The notes under the pieces are model-generated. The model ran no database searches. It had not been told where the DNA came from and saw nothing but the letters and a program-made list of their open reading frames with translations. From the NCBI GenBank assembly GCA_031551255.1, contig JAVBNW010000062.1, forward strand, positions 1 through 18,159: 18,159 nucleotides of DNA. The letters run 5' to 3'. This document shows positions 8,110 through 15,594 of the stretch, one piece after another; position 1 is the first letter of the stretch, and each line of letters begins with the position of its first letter. Source of the stretch: JAVBNW01 sp031551255. GTDB lineage: Bacteria > Bacillota > Clostridia > Christensenellales > UBA1750. The position numbers and the translations under genes are program-made.

Positions 8110-9584
8110 AACCGTTTGAGAGAAAGCCCTATGGGCCAAAGAACGAAAAGTCCGCGCGCGGGGCCGGCCCACATCGCCGCCCCGCGCCGGCACGCGCGCC
8201 GCGCCATATCGCCCCTGCAACGCGGCAGGCGCCTTCTCGGCAAGATTCGCGGCCCGCGCCCAAACCGCCCACGATTTCGCGGCGCATTGCGCTGGACGCC
8301 CTTTTGGATGTAGCATCGGCGGGCGCGTACTCCACGCTCGCGCTGGATAAGCGCCTCAGGGACGCGAAGCTTTCCAGCGAAGATAGGCGGCTGGTCACGG
8401 CGCTGTTTTACGGCGTCATCGAAAAGAAAACCGCGCTGGAGTACATTCTTTCCAAGTACATGGAGCGCCCCAGTGAGGATTCCGTTACGATGGAAAACCT
8501 CAAGATGGGCGTCTATCAGCTGTTTTATATGGATATTCCCGATTATGCGGCGTGCGGCGAAGCGGTGGCGCTTTCCCGCGCGATGGGAAGGGAGGCGCTG
8601 TGCCCGCTGGTCAACGCGGTTCTTCGCAAAATCGCAAATGAAAAACACAATTTTGCATGGCCCGCCAAACCGATGGACAGGCTTTCGATCGAAACATCGA
8701 CGCCGCCGTGGCTCATCCGCAAGCTGAGCGAGGATATAGGAGCGGAAGAAACGGAAGCGTTTTTGCGCTACATCCCCAGCTCGTACTATACGTCGCTGTG
8801 CGTAAATACCATGCGCACCGACGAACAATCGCTGATGGATATCCTACGCACGGATGGCTTCCCGGTGGAAAAGGGCTTAGTGCCGGGCTCCTTGCGCGTC
8901 GTGGGCGGGGGGCTTGCCGATACCGACGCGTTTCGGCGCGGCCTTTATTTGATACAGAGCGAGGCCTCCACGTTGGCCGCCCTTTCGGTGGGTGCCAAGG
9001 GCGGCATGCAGATATTCGATGCCTGCGCAGCCCCCGGCGGAAAAAGTTTCGTACTTGCGCAGGCGATGCGCGGCTCGGGGCGGGTGCACGCGATGGATCT
9101 TCACGAACACCGGACAAAGCTCATTGAAGCGGGCGCGCAAAGGCTGGGGCTTGAAAACATACGGCCGCGCGTGGGCGATGCGCGCAATCCCTTGCCCTCG
9201 CTGGAACGCACGATGGACGCCGTGCTGGTGGATGCCCCATGCTCGGGCCTGGGTATCGTAGGCAAGGCCGATGTGCGCCAGAGGCTTACGCCGGCAGATC
9301 TTCATACCCTGCCCGAACTCCAGAAGGCGATTCTTGAAAACTGCGCAAAGCTGGTAAAGCCCGGCGGAACGCTTGTTTACTCTACCTGCACGGTATTTTC
9401 TGCGGAAAATCGCGCGGTGGTCGATTCTTTTTTGCAGGCGCATAGTGAGTTTTCACTGCGCGGCCTGGAGCGCAACCTTCCGGAGGCTTTCGCCGCCAAA
9501 GGTAAGGATGGAACCTTGATGCTGATGCCGCAGCGCGACGGCACCGATGGATTTTTCATCGCCCGCATGGTGCGTGTAAAATGA
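8106..9584 (+). CDS. rsmB: 16S rRNA m5C967 methyltransferase RsmB, with a basic N-terminal extension
   Basis: RsmB methylates C5 of a cytosine in helix 31 of 16S rRNA (C967 in E. coli) with S-adenosylmethionine. The ATG at 8106 overlaps the fmt stop and follows GGGGGA. It gives 492 residues, longer than usual (429 in E. coli). The excess is a tail of about 56 residues rich in Arg, Pro, Ala and Lys with no fold visible. A NusB-like RNA-binding domain follows (about 57-190), then the Rossmann methyltransferase domain with DACAAPGGK (305-313, SAM binding), DAPCSGLG (376-383, Cys379) and YSTCT (425-429, Cys428). These are the two motif Cys of RNA m5C methyltransferases. A shorter start cannot be excluded, but I see no better ribosome site near residue 57. 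The stop overlaps rlmN (ATGA). Confidence 0.93.
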   Translation: MKPFERKPYGPKNEKSARGAGPHRRPAPARAPRHIAPATRQAPSRQDSRPAPKPPTISRRIALDALLDVASAGAYSTLALDKRLRDAKLSSEDRRLVTALFYGVIEKKTALEYILSKYMERPSEDSVTMENLKMGVYQLFYMDIPDYAACGEAVALSRAMGREALCPLVNAVLRKIANEKHNFAWPAKPMDRLSIETSTPPWLIRKLSEDIGAEETEAFLRYIPSSYYTSLCVNTMRTDEQSLMDILRTDGFPVEKGLVPGSLRVVGGGLADTDAFRRGLYLIQSEASTLAALSVGAKGGMQIFDACAAPGGKSFVLAQAMRGSGRVHAMDLHEHRTKLIEAGAQRLGLENIRPRVGDARNPLPSLERTMDAVLVDAPCSGLGIVGKADVRQRLTPADLHTLPELQKAILENCAKLVKPGGTLVYSTCTVFSAENRAVVDSFLQAHSEFSLRGLERNLPEAFAAKGKDGTLMLMPQRDGTDGFFIARMVRVK

Positions 9585-10618
9585 CGGACTGGGCCGGCCT
9601 GTTCCCCGAGGAAATCAAGGAAAAACTCCTCGCAATGGGTGAGAGCGGATATCGTGCGCAGCAGATCTTCGCATGGTTTTCCAAGGGCGTCGAGTTTTCC
9701 GGGATGACCAATCTGCCGGCCGCCTTGCGCGATGCTCTGCAAAAAGACGGCGATTTTCCGGTGGATGTCGTGGAAGAAAAGACATCCGCAGACGGCGATA
9801 CGGTTAAGTTTCTGTTCTCGTTTTATGATGGTAACCTCGTAGAGGGCGTGTTGCTCAGGTACCACCACGGCAATACACTGTGCATATCCACGCAGGTGGG
9901 GTGCCTGATGGGCTGCGCGTTTTGCGCCTCCACGCTCGGCGGCAAGGCGCGCGATGTAACGGCCGGGGAAATGCTGGGCATGGCGGCGCTGGTCAATGCG
10001 AAATTTGCGCGTGACGGCCGAAGGGGCGTTACAAACATCGTGCTTATGGGAAGCGGGGAGCCGCTGGATAATTACGAACAGGTGGTAAAGTTCCTCCGGC
10101 TGGTCTCCCACCCAAAGGGTATGGGCATAAGCCCCCGCAACATATCGCTTTCCACCTGCGGGCTCGTGGAAGGGATCGACCGCCTTGCGGGGGAGGGGCT
10201 GCCGGTGACGCTTTCGCTGTCTCTGCACGCGCCGAACGACGATATCCGCCGCCTAATCATGCCCATTGCAAAACGCTATAGCATCCGGGATACCGTCGCC
10301 GCGGCAAAACGCTATGCCGAAACGACGGGCCGTCGCGTGATCGTGGAATATACGCTGATCGCAGGGCTGAACGACAGGCGCGAGCATGCTCTTGCTCTGG
10401 CCGGCCTGCTCAGAGGGCTAAACGGGCACGTGAACCTTATACCCCTCAACCCCGTGGCGGAAAGACCGGACCTTTTGCCGCCCCGCGCGGCTGATGTACA
10501 TATGTTTTCTAAGGCGCTTGCCCAAGCAGGCGTGGACAATACCGTCCGCCGGGCATTGGGCGAGGATATACAAGGGGCTTGTGGGCAGTTGCGCCGCAAG
10601 CATATGGAGGATGTGTGA
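9581..10618 (+). CDS. rlmN: 23S rRNA/tRNA C2-adenosine methyltransferase RlmN (radical SAM)
   Basis: RlmN adds a methyl group to C2 of A2503 in 23S rRNA and of A37 in some tRNAs by radical SAM chemistry. It has 345 residues, the normal length. The [4Fe-4S] cluster ligands form CxxxCxxC at Cys108, Cys112 and Cys115. MGSGEP (156-161) is the SAM-binding GEP motif, where Ser replaces the more common Met. The C-terminal Cys334, in DIQGACGQL, is the methyl-carrying Cys. This residue also separates RlmN/Cfr enzymes from other radical SAM proteins. Cfr-type resistance enzymes modify C8 instead; the operon position between rsmB and prpC favours RlmN. The start overlaps the rsmB stop by 4 bases (ATGA). 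Confidence 0.96.
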   Translation: MTDWAGLFPEEIKEKLLAMGESGYRAQQIFAWFSKGVEFSGMTNLPAALRDALQKDGDFPVDVVEEKTSADGDTVKFLFSFYDGNLVEGVLLRYHHGNTLCISTQVGCLMGCAFCASTLGGKARDVTAGEMLGMAALVNAKFARDGRRGVTNIVLMGSGEPLDNYEQVVKFLRLVSHPKGMGISPRNISLSTCGLVEGIDRLAGEGLPVTLSLSLHAPNDDIRRLIMPIAKRYSIRDTVAAAKRYAETTGRRVIVEYTLIAGLNDRREHALALAGLLRGLNGHVNLIPLNPVAERPDLLPPRAADVHMFSKALAQAGVDNTVRRALGEDIQGACGQLRRKHMEDV

Positions 10619-10620
10619 AA

Positions 10621-11337
10621 ATGACCGTCGCCGTTCGCACAAGCCGCGGCAAAGTGCGCGAAATCAACGAAGACAGCGTGCATGCCGCGCCCGATCTTAT
10701 CATCGTCGCAGACGGCATGGGCGGCCACCGCGGCGGCGAGGTCGCCAGCCGCATGGCGGTTAAGAGCGTATTGGCGGAGCTTGCAAAGACCGAAGCGCCC
10801 GGCGCCAAGGAAATAGAGGCCGCCATACAATATGGCAATGCAAGAGTCTTCGGCGCGGCATCTAAGGATGAGGCGCTCAAGGGGATGGGGACGACGATGA
10901 CGCTGTGCCTTGTAAGGGGCAACATCGCACATATCGCGCACATCGGCGACAGCCGCGCGTATCTGATGCGCAACGGGCTTCTTACGAGGCTTACGAGGGA
11001 TCATTCGCTGGTGGAGGAGCTTGTGCGCAACGGCTATATTACTCAGGAGCAGGCGGCCGTCCACCCCCATAGGCACATCATTACCCGCGCACTCGGCACG
11101 GAGGGTCGCGTGCGCGTGGATCTTAAGCGCATCGCAGTGCAAGGCGGGGATAGAATCCTCCTTTGTACGGATGGCGTGATGGTGCACATCGCCGACGCTG
11201 AAATCGAAAGCATTCTTCAAGCGACCGAGGGCTTGGAGGCACAGGTCGACGCCTTGCTGCATACGGCGCTCGACAGAGGCGGAGAAGATAACATTTCCAT
11301 AACGCTTGCCCGCATAGAGGGGGGTGAGTCGCTGTGA
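10621..11337 (+). CDS. prpC: PP2C-type protein Ser/Thr phosphatase PrpC/Stp
   Basis: This is a metal-dependent PP2C phosphatase that reverses phosphorylation by the neighbouring kinase PrkC. The ATG at 10621 gives 238 residues and lies 10 bases after GGAGG at 10606-10610. A GTG at 10615 is an alternative, adding two residues and overlapping the rlmN stop, but its spacing of 4 bases is short. PP2C motifs in order: RxxNED (Arg13 to Asp18), DGMGG (31-35), GTTMTL, HIGDSRAYL, the DHSLV segment, CTDGVM and GGEDNISI near the C-terminus. The aspartates of these motifs bind two Mn or Mg ions in the family. The stop overlaps the prkC start (GTGA), so enzyme and counter-enzyme are likely made in a fixed ratio. 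Confidence 0.94.
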   Translation: MTVAVRTSRGKVREINEDSVHAAPDLIIVADGMGGHRGGEVASRMAVKSVLAELAKTEAPGAKEIEAAIQYGNARVFGAASKDEALKGMGTTMTLCLVRGNIAHIAHIGDSRAYLMRNGLLTRLTRDHSLVEELVRNGYITQEQAAVHPHRHIITRALGTEGRVRVDLKRIAVQGGDRILLCTDGVMVHIADAEIESILQATEGLEAQVDALLHTALDRGGEDNISITLARIEGGESL

Positions 11338-13259
11338 TCGGCCAAATTTTCATGGGGCGCTACCTAATTGAAGAACATATAGGTTCCGGCGGAATGTCGG
11401 ATGTATACCGGGGCTTGGATCTTAATACGGGGCGCAAGGTCGCGATCAAGATTTTGCGCGATGAGTTCGCCAAGGATGCCGACTTTATCCGTCGCTTCCA
11501 CCGCGAGGCTCAGGCCGCCGCGGGGCTCACGCACGAAAACCTTGTGGGCGTGTACGACCTTGGCGAGGAGGACGGGTTCCACTTCATCGTCATGGAAGAC
11601 GTCAACGGCGATACGCTAAAAGAAAAAATCCGCGAACGCGGCGCGCTGCCGGTGGAGCAAGTGATCCGCTACGGGTGTGAGCTTTGCGCCGCGCTTGAGC
11701 AGGCCCACGAAGGGAACATCATCCACCGAGACATAAAGCCGCAGAACATCATCATCGGTAGGGACGGCTCGGCGAAGCTTACGGACTTTGGCATCGCGCG
11801 CGCGACGACCTCCGCAACCGTAACGGTGACGGACGGCTCGGTGATGGGCTCGGTGCACTACCTCTCACCCGAACAGGCGCGCGGCGAACTGGCTGCCGAA
11901 CAATCCGATTTATATTCGCTGGGCGTCGTGCTGTATGAGATGGCGACGGGCAGAGTTCCCTTCGACGGCGATTCTCCGGTTTCGATAGCGCTTGCGCACC
12001 TGCAGGAGCCGCCCGCCGATCCCGCGCGGTACAATCCGCTGGTTCCTCCGGCGCTTTCCAAGATCATCCTCAAGGCGCTGAAAAAGGATGCGCTCGACCG
12101 CTACCAGACGGCCGGCGACATGTATGCGGACCTTGAGCGCGTGCAAGAGGAGCCCGAAGGAGATTACATTTCACAGCGCCTTATCGACATCAACGACAAA
12201 ACCCGCCTTGTGCCGATCGTCAGGGGGACGGAAGACCAGATGGCGGTTGCGCAGGACGACGCGGAATATTTGCCTGCCGAGGTCGACGCTGCTCCTCAGC
12301 GGCGTTCGGGGCGCGGAAAGGGAGCCTTGCTGGTGCTGGGCGTGATTGTGTTGGCCTGCACGGGGCTTATTTGGCTGGGCATCCGCACCATTGCGATGCT
12401 GACCGACGAGCAGATGCCCATTGTGCCGCAGGTGGAAAAGCTCACGCTCGACAGGGCACAGGAGCTTTTGCGCGAGCGGGAGTACATTCCCCTCGTAGCG
12501 CAGGATTTTTCGAATGAAATTGGCGAAGGGCTGATCATTGCGCAGGAGCCCGCGCCGGATACGCAGCTGCGCAAGCATTCCGTCGTCACCATTACGGTGT
12601 CGCTGGGGCCGGAGTATGTCGAGGTTCCGGATGTAACGGCGAATATGAAATACGAGGACGCTCTGGAATACTTAAAGAGCCTATCGCTTGTCGGCGAGGC
12701 GATCGCGGACCCCAACAGCGACGCCCCGCGCGGGCAAGTGGTGCGGCAAGTGCCCCAGGCCGGATACTTAGCCGATAACGGCAGCACGGTCACCCTCTAC
12801 TATAGCGACCCTCCACTTTTGCGCCGCACGCCGCAGGTGAAGGAAATGCTGCTGGACGAGGCCGTCGCCTCGATCGAGCGCGAAGGGCTGAAGGTTGGAC
12901 AGATTGTCAATTACGAAACGACGGAGATGGAACCGGGCCGCGTGATCCGCCAGTCTCCGGAAGCGGATGTGGAATTGGTGGAGGGTTCGCAAATCGACCT
13001 GTACATATCCGCCGCTCCGGAAAAGGTATATTCGCGGGAAGAGCACATCGTCCTATCTCTTCCGGATGGCGATCAGCAGGTGCTGGTGGAATTACAGGAT
13101 GCGGACGGCAAAAAGACGCAGCTGTTCAACGAGCTGACGGCCGGAGGGGATTTCGACCAGACGCTTGTGCTGGAGGAGAGAGCCGGCACCTATAAACTTG
13201 TGGTGTATGTAAACGGCGAATACCACGACAGCTGGAGCATCACATTTGGCGAGGAGTAG
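11334..13259 (+). CDS. prkC: PASTA-domain Ser/Thr protein kinase PrkC/StkP family
   Basis: This is a membrane kinase whose outer part senses peptidoglycan fragments or lipid II in characterised relatives and whose inner part phosphorylates cell wall, division and translation proteins. It has 641 residues from the GTG at 11334, which overlaps the prpC stop. A Met at residue 7 is a weaker alternative. Kinase domain about 10-270: glycine loop GSGGMSDVY (17-25), Lys39, HRDIKPQN (131-138), DFG (151-153), a Thr-rich activation loop (about 158-170) and SPEQA (178-182). One membrane helix covers about 330-353. Outside are three PASTA repeats (about 362-425, 427-490, 494-560), the first and third diverging from the VPDV signature, and a C-terminal beta-rich segment (about 565-641) resembling the Ig-like cap of B. 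subtilis and S. aureus PrkC. Confidence 0.95.
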   Translation: MIGQIFMGRYLIEEHIGSGGMSDVYRGLDLNTGRKVAIKILRDEFAKDADFIRRFHREAQAAAGLTHENLVGVYDLGEEDGFHFIVMEDVNGDTLKEKIRERGALPVEQVIRYGCELCAALEQAHEGNIIHRDIKPQNIIIGRDGSAKLTDFGIARATTSATVTVTDGSVMGSVHYLSPEQARGELAAEQSDLYSLGVVLYEMATGRVPFDGDSPVSIALAHLQEPPADPARYNPLVPPALSKIILKALKKDALDRYQTAGDMYADLERVQEEPEGDYISQRLIDINDKTRLVPIVRGTEDQMAVAQDDAEYLPAEVDAAPQRRSGRGKGALLVLGVIVLACTGLIWLGIRTIAMLTDEQMPIVPQVEKLTLDRAQELLREREYIPLVAQDFSNEIGEGLIIAQEPAPDTQLRKHSVVTITVSLGPEYVEVPDVTANMKYEDALEYLKSLSLVGEAIADPNSDAPRGQVVRQVPQAGYLADNGSTVTLYYSDPPLLRRTPQVKEMLLDEAVASIEREGLKVGQIVNYETTEMEPGRVIRQSPEADVELVEGSQIDLYISAAPEKVYSREEHIVLSLPDGDQQVLVELQDADGKKTQLFNELTAGGDFDQTLVLEERAGTYKLVVYVNGEYHDSWSITFGEE

Positions 13260-13263
13260 TGCG

Positions 13264-14142
13264 ATGACGGGTACGATTCTGCGCGGGGTCGGCGGCTTCT
13301 ATTATGTATGGGACGGGGAGCGCTTGAGCGAATGCAAGGCCAGAGGGCGCTTTCGCCGCGACGGCACAACCCCGATGGTGGGCGACCGCGTGGAATTCAC
13401 CCCCGAAATTGTCGGAGCGAAGGAAAGCTATGGTTACCTTGAGGAAATCCTTCCCAGAGCATCGGCGCTCACGCGCCCGCCGCTGGCAAACATCGATTTG
13501 ATCGTGGCGGTGATCGCGCCCGTGTCCCCTTCGCCCGACCTAGTTTTGCTGGATAAGCTCTTGATAGGCGCTGTGGAGGCCGGCATAGACGCCGCAGTGT
13601 GCATCAACAAAACCGATCTTATGCAAACGTATGAGATCGCTGCGGAATATCGCCTTGCCGGGTACCCGGTAGACTGCCTGAGCGCGGCGACGGGCGAGGG
13701 AATGGATGTGCTGCGCGCAAGGCTTGCGGGCCGCATTGCGGCGTTGGCGGGCCAATCCGGCGTGGGCAAATCTTCGCTTATCAATGCCCTCGAGCCGAAT
13801 TTGCGCCTAAAGACAGGCTCCGTCAGCAAAATCGAGCGGGGAAGGCACACCACGCGTCATAGCGAGCTTTTGGCGCTGCCCGGGGGAGGCCTGCTCGCCG
13901 ATACGCCGGGCTTTAGCCTGCTGGAGGCGGAGACGACGGATCCGGCACTCTTGAAAAACTGCTATCCGGAGTTTGAGCCCTACGAAGGAAAGTGCAGGTT
14001 CGACGGATGCAGTCACAGGCGCGAGCCCGGCTGCGCGGTGCGCGAGGCGGCGCAAAAGGGCGATATCCCCGAGGGCAGGCTTGCGCGCTACGAGGAAATT
14101 TATTTGGAAAGAAAAGATAGGTGGGATCGGCGCTATGGTTAA
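13264..14142 (+). CDS. rsgA: Small-subunit ribosome biogenesis GTPase RsgA
   Basis: RsgA is a circularly permuted GTPase that checks late 30S assembly. In B. subtilis (CpgA/YloQ) it is also a substrate of PrkC, its genomic neighbour. The ATG at 13264 gives 292 residues and lies 7 bases after GAGGAG; the upstream frame from 13246 runs inside prkC and is less likely. Order of parts: an OB-fold (about 1-70), then G4 NKTD (115-118), G1 GQSGVGKSS (163-171), G3 DTPGF (213-217), the permuted order that defines the family. The C-terminal zinc site is C-x4-C-x-H-x5-C (Cys244, Cys249, His251, Cys257). It begins 4 bases after the prkC stop and its end overlaps rpe by 8 bases. Confidence 0.96.
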   Translation: MTGTILRGVGGFYYVWDGERLSECKARGRFRRDGTTPMVGDRVEFTPEIVGAKESYGYLEEILPRASALTRPPLANIDLIVAVIAPVSPSPDLVLLDKLLIGAVEAGIDAAVCINKTDLMQTYEIAAEYRLAGYPVDCLSAATGEGMDVLRARLAGRIAALAGQSGVGKSSLINALEPNLRLKTGSVSKIERGRHTTRHSELLALPGGGLLADTPGFSLLEAETTDPALLKNCYPEFEPYEGKCRFDGCSHRREPGCAVREAAQKGDIPEGRLARYEEIYLERKDRWDRRYG

Positions 14143-14791
14143 AATTTCCCCTTCCATTTTGGCGGCAGATTTTGCGAATTTAGGTAGCGAAGTGGCGCGC
14201 ATGCAGCAGGCGGGCGCCGATAGGATTCACTGCGACATCATGGACGGCGGATTCGTGCCTAACTTATCGTTCGGCCCGCCGACACTTAGCGCCATTCGCC
14301 GGTATGCCGAGCTTCCCATGGATGTGCACATCATGGCGTGGCATCCCGAGTGGATGATCGAGCCACTGTGCGATGCGGGCATGGATTCGATCACATTTCA
14401 AGTGGAGACGGTTACGCACCTGCAGCGCGCGCTTGCCCAGGTTCGCGCGGCAGGCATGAGCCCGGGCGTAACGCTGAACCCTGCAACGCCTGTCGAAGCG
14501 CTTGAATGGGTGCTGCGCGATGTGGATATTGTGCTGGTCATGACGGTCAACCCGGGTTTTGGGGGGCAGGCGCTCATACCGCAAACGGTGGACAAGGTGC
14601 GCCGCATTCGCGATATGCTCGATGCAGCCGGCTCAAAAGCGATGCTTCAGGTGGATGGCGGGGTTTCGCTCGCTACGGCGGGGCAACTTAGCGAGGCGGG
14701 GGCCGACGTGTTCATCGCAGGCAACATGCTCTTTACCGCGCCCGATGCGAAAGCGGCAATTGAGGAGCTGAGGCGGGCGTGCGGGGGCTGA
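14135..14791 (+). CDS. rpe: Ribulose-phosphate 3-epimerase
   Basis: Rpe interconverts ribulose 5-phosphate and xylulose 5-phosphate in the pentose phosphate pathway. The ATG at 14135 gives 218 residues, the normal length, starting MVKISPSILAADF as the family does; longer in-frame starts lie within rsgA. The TIM-barrel metal ligands are present: His32 and Asp34 (HCDIMDG), His65 (DVHIM) and Asp174 (QVDGGV). NPGFGGQ (139-145) is the phosphate-binding turn. Two less common residues are Gly39 where DGHFVP is frequent, and Gln89 in TFQVET where a His is common. Neither is a metal ligand. Overlaps of 8 bases with rsgA and 13 with thiN indicate coupled expression. Confidence 0.96.
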   Translation: MVKISPSILAADFANLGSEVARMQQAGADRIHCDIMDGGFVPNLSFGPPTLSAIRRYAELPMDVHIMAWHPEWMIEPLCDAGMDSITFQVETVTHLQRALAQVRAAGMSPGVTLNPATPVEALEWVLRDVDIVLVMTVNPGFGGQALIPQTVDKVRRIRDMLDAAGSKAMLQVDGGVSLATAGQLSEAGADVFIAGNMLFTAPDAKAAIEELRRACGG

Positions 14792-15417
14792 TTGTGCTCG
14801 GCGGCGACGCGCCGGGAAAAGAATTGCTGCTTTGGCGCGCGCGATGGGCGGATTGGATTGTGGCCGCGGACAGCGGCCTTGCGTGCGCGCTGGACGCGGG
14901 CATTCGCGTGGATATGGCGGTAGGCGATTTCGACTCCGTGGCCGAGGGCCTTGTGCAGAGGGCGGAAAAGCTCGGCTGCGAGATACGCGCGCTGCCCAAG
15001 GCGAAGGATCAAACCGACGGGCAGGAGGCGCTGGATACTGCGCTTGCACGAGGTGCAAACGAGATTGCCCTTTTAGGGGGCTTTGGGGGCAGGTTCGACC
15101 ATCAGTTTGCGCATATTTGCCTGTTGGTGCGCGCGGTTCGCCGCGGCGCCCGCGCTTTTTTAGAGAGCGAGACGACGCATGTGGAGTGCTTCGGCCCGGG
15201 CGTTGCGAGCCTTGAGGGGCGGCGAGGCGAGGAGCTGAGCATCCTGCCTTTGGGAGACGGGCTCTTTGTCGAACGGGTGGAAGGGCTTGCGTATCCGATC
15301 GATCAAAAGCCGATGCCCGTCGAGTTTCCCTTCGGCATCAGCAATGTCTTTACGGCGCAGCAAGCCAAGGTCTACATCCGCGGCGGGCTGGCGGTCGTCG
15401 TGCGCAATAAGGCGTAA
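14779..15417 (+). CDS. thiN: Thiamine pyrophosphokinase
   Basis: ThiN transfers pyrophosphate from ATP to thiamine, making the cofactor thiamine diphosphate in one step. It has 212 residues, close to the usual 210-214. The GTG at 14779 gives the normal beginning MRGLIVLGGDAP. A GTG at 14794 would remove the first strand. Family motifs: AADSGL (29-34), VGDFDSV (48-54), KDQTD (76-80) and GGFGGRFDHQFAH (100-112), which together carry the acidic residues that bind Mg-ATP. The C-terminal thiamine-binding part shows GISNVF where GxSN is expected. It overlaps rpe by 13 bases and is the last gene of the long run that begins at def. In B. subtilis thiN is followed by spoVM and rpmB; here rpsB follows. 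Confidence 0.93.
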   Translation: MRGLIVLGGDAPGKELLLWRARWADWIVAADSGLACALDAGIRVDMAVGDFDSVAEGLVQRAEKLGCEIRALPKAKDQTDGQEALDTALARGANEIALLGGFGGRFDHQFAHICLLVRAVRRGARAFLESETTHVECFGPGVASLEGRRGEELSILPLGDGLFVERVEGLAYPIDQKPMPVEFPFGISNVFTAQQAKVYIRGGLAVVVRNKA

Positions 15418-15452
15418 ACGCGGCATCGTATTTACTGCAATGCCCTTATTTT
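15406..15452 (+). terminator. possible weak intrinsic terminator after thiN
   Basis: AATAAGG at 15406-15412 pairs with CCTTATT at 15444-15450. Inside, GGCAT (15422-15426) can pair with ATGCC (15440-15444), and GCGTAAACGC (15412-15421) can form a small hairpin. These stems share bases, so not all form at once. The right arm runs into TTATTTTC. The fold begins inside the thiN stop region and is AT-rich on the outside, so it is a weaker structure than the one after tsf. Confidence 0.3.
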
Positions 15453-15465
15453 CATAGGAATACGC

Positions 15466-15495
15466 TTGCGCTCAGGTATGTGAACATGCTATACT
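15466..15495 (+). promoter_or_regulatory. extended -10 promoter for rpsB-tsf
   Basis: TTGCGC (15466-15471) and TATACT (15490-15495) are 18 bases apart. The -10 box has five of six consensus bases and is preceded by TGC, making an extended -10 (TGn). Transcription would begin near 15502. Position between thiN and rpsB fits a separate promoter for the translation-factor genes. Confidence 0.7.
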
Positions 15496-15501
15496 ATTCG
15501 G

Positions 15502-15594
15502 CGAGTCAAAACACACCCGTGCCGATTGGCGCTCTCGTGCGGAAACGCGTTGCGTCAAGACGAAGCCCGGGGAGGAAAAACGAGGAGGTAACCC
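15502..15594 (+). promoter_or_regulatory. rpsB 5' leader with small GNRA hairpin and strong ribosome site
   Basis: About 93 bases lie between the predicted start of transcription and the rpsB ATG. The leader holds a small hairpin, GTGCG (15537-15541), loop GAAA, CGCGT (15546-15550), closed in part by G-U pairs. Two purine-rich tracts follow: GGGGAGG at 15569-15575 and AGGAGGT at 15583-15589, the second at the ideal 5 bases from the start codon. Autoregulation by S2 is known for rpsB leaders in E. coli. Whether this leader binds S2 cannot be read from the sequence. Confidence 0.4.

Noticed and set aside
7773..8828. Long minus-strand ORF (351 codons) opposite fmt and rsmB
   Set aside because: It lies antisense to two clear genes and its Arg-rich composition is typical of GC-rich shadows.
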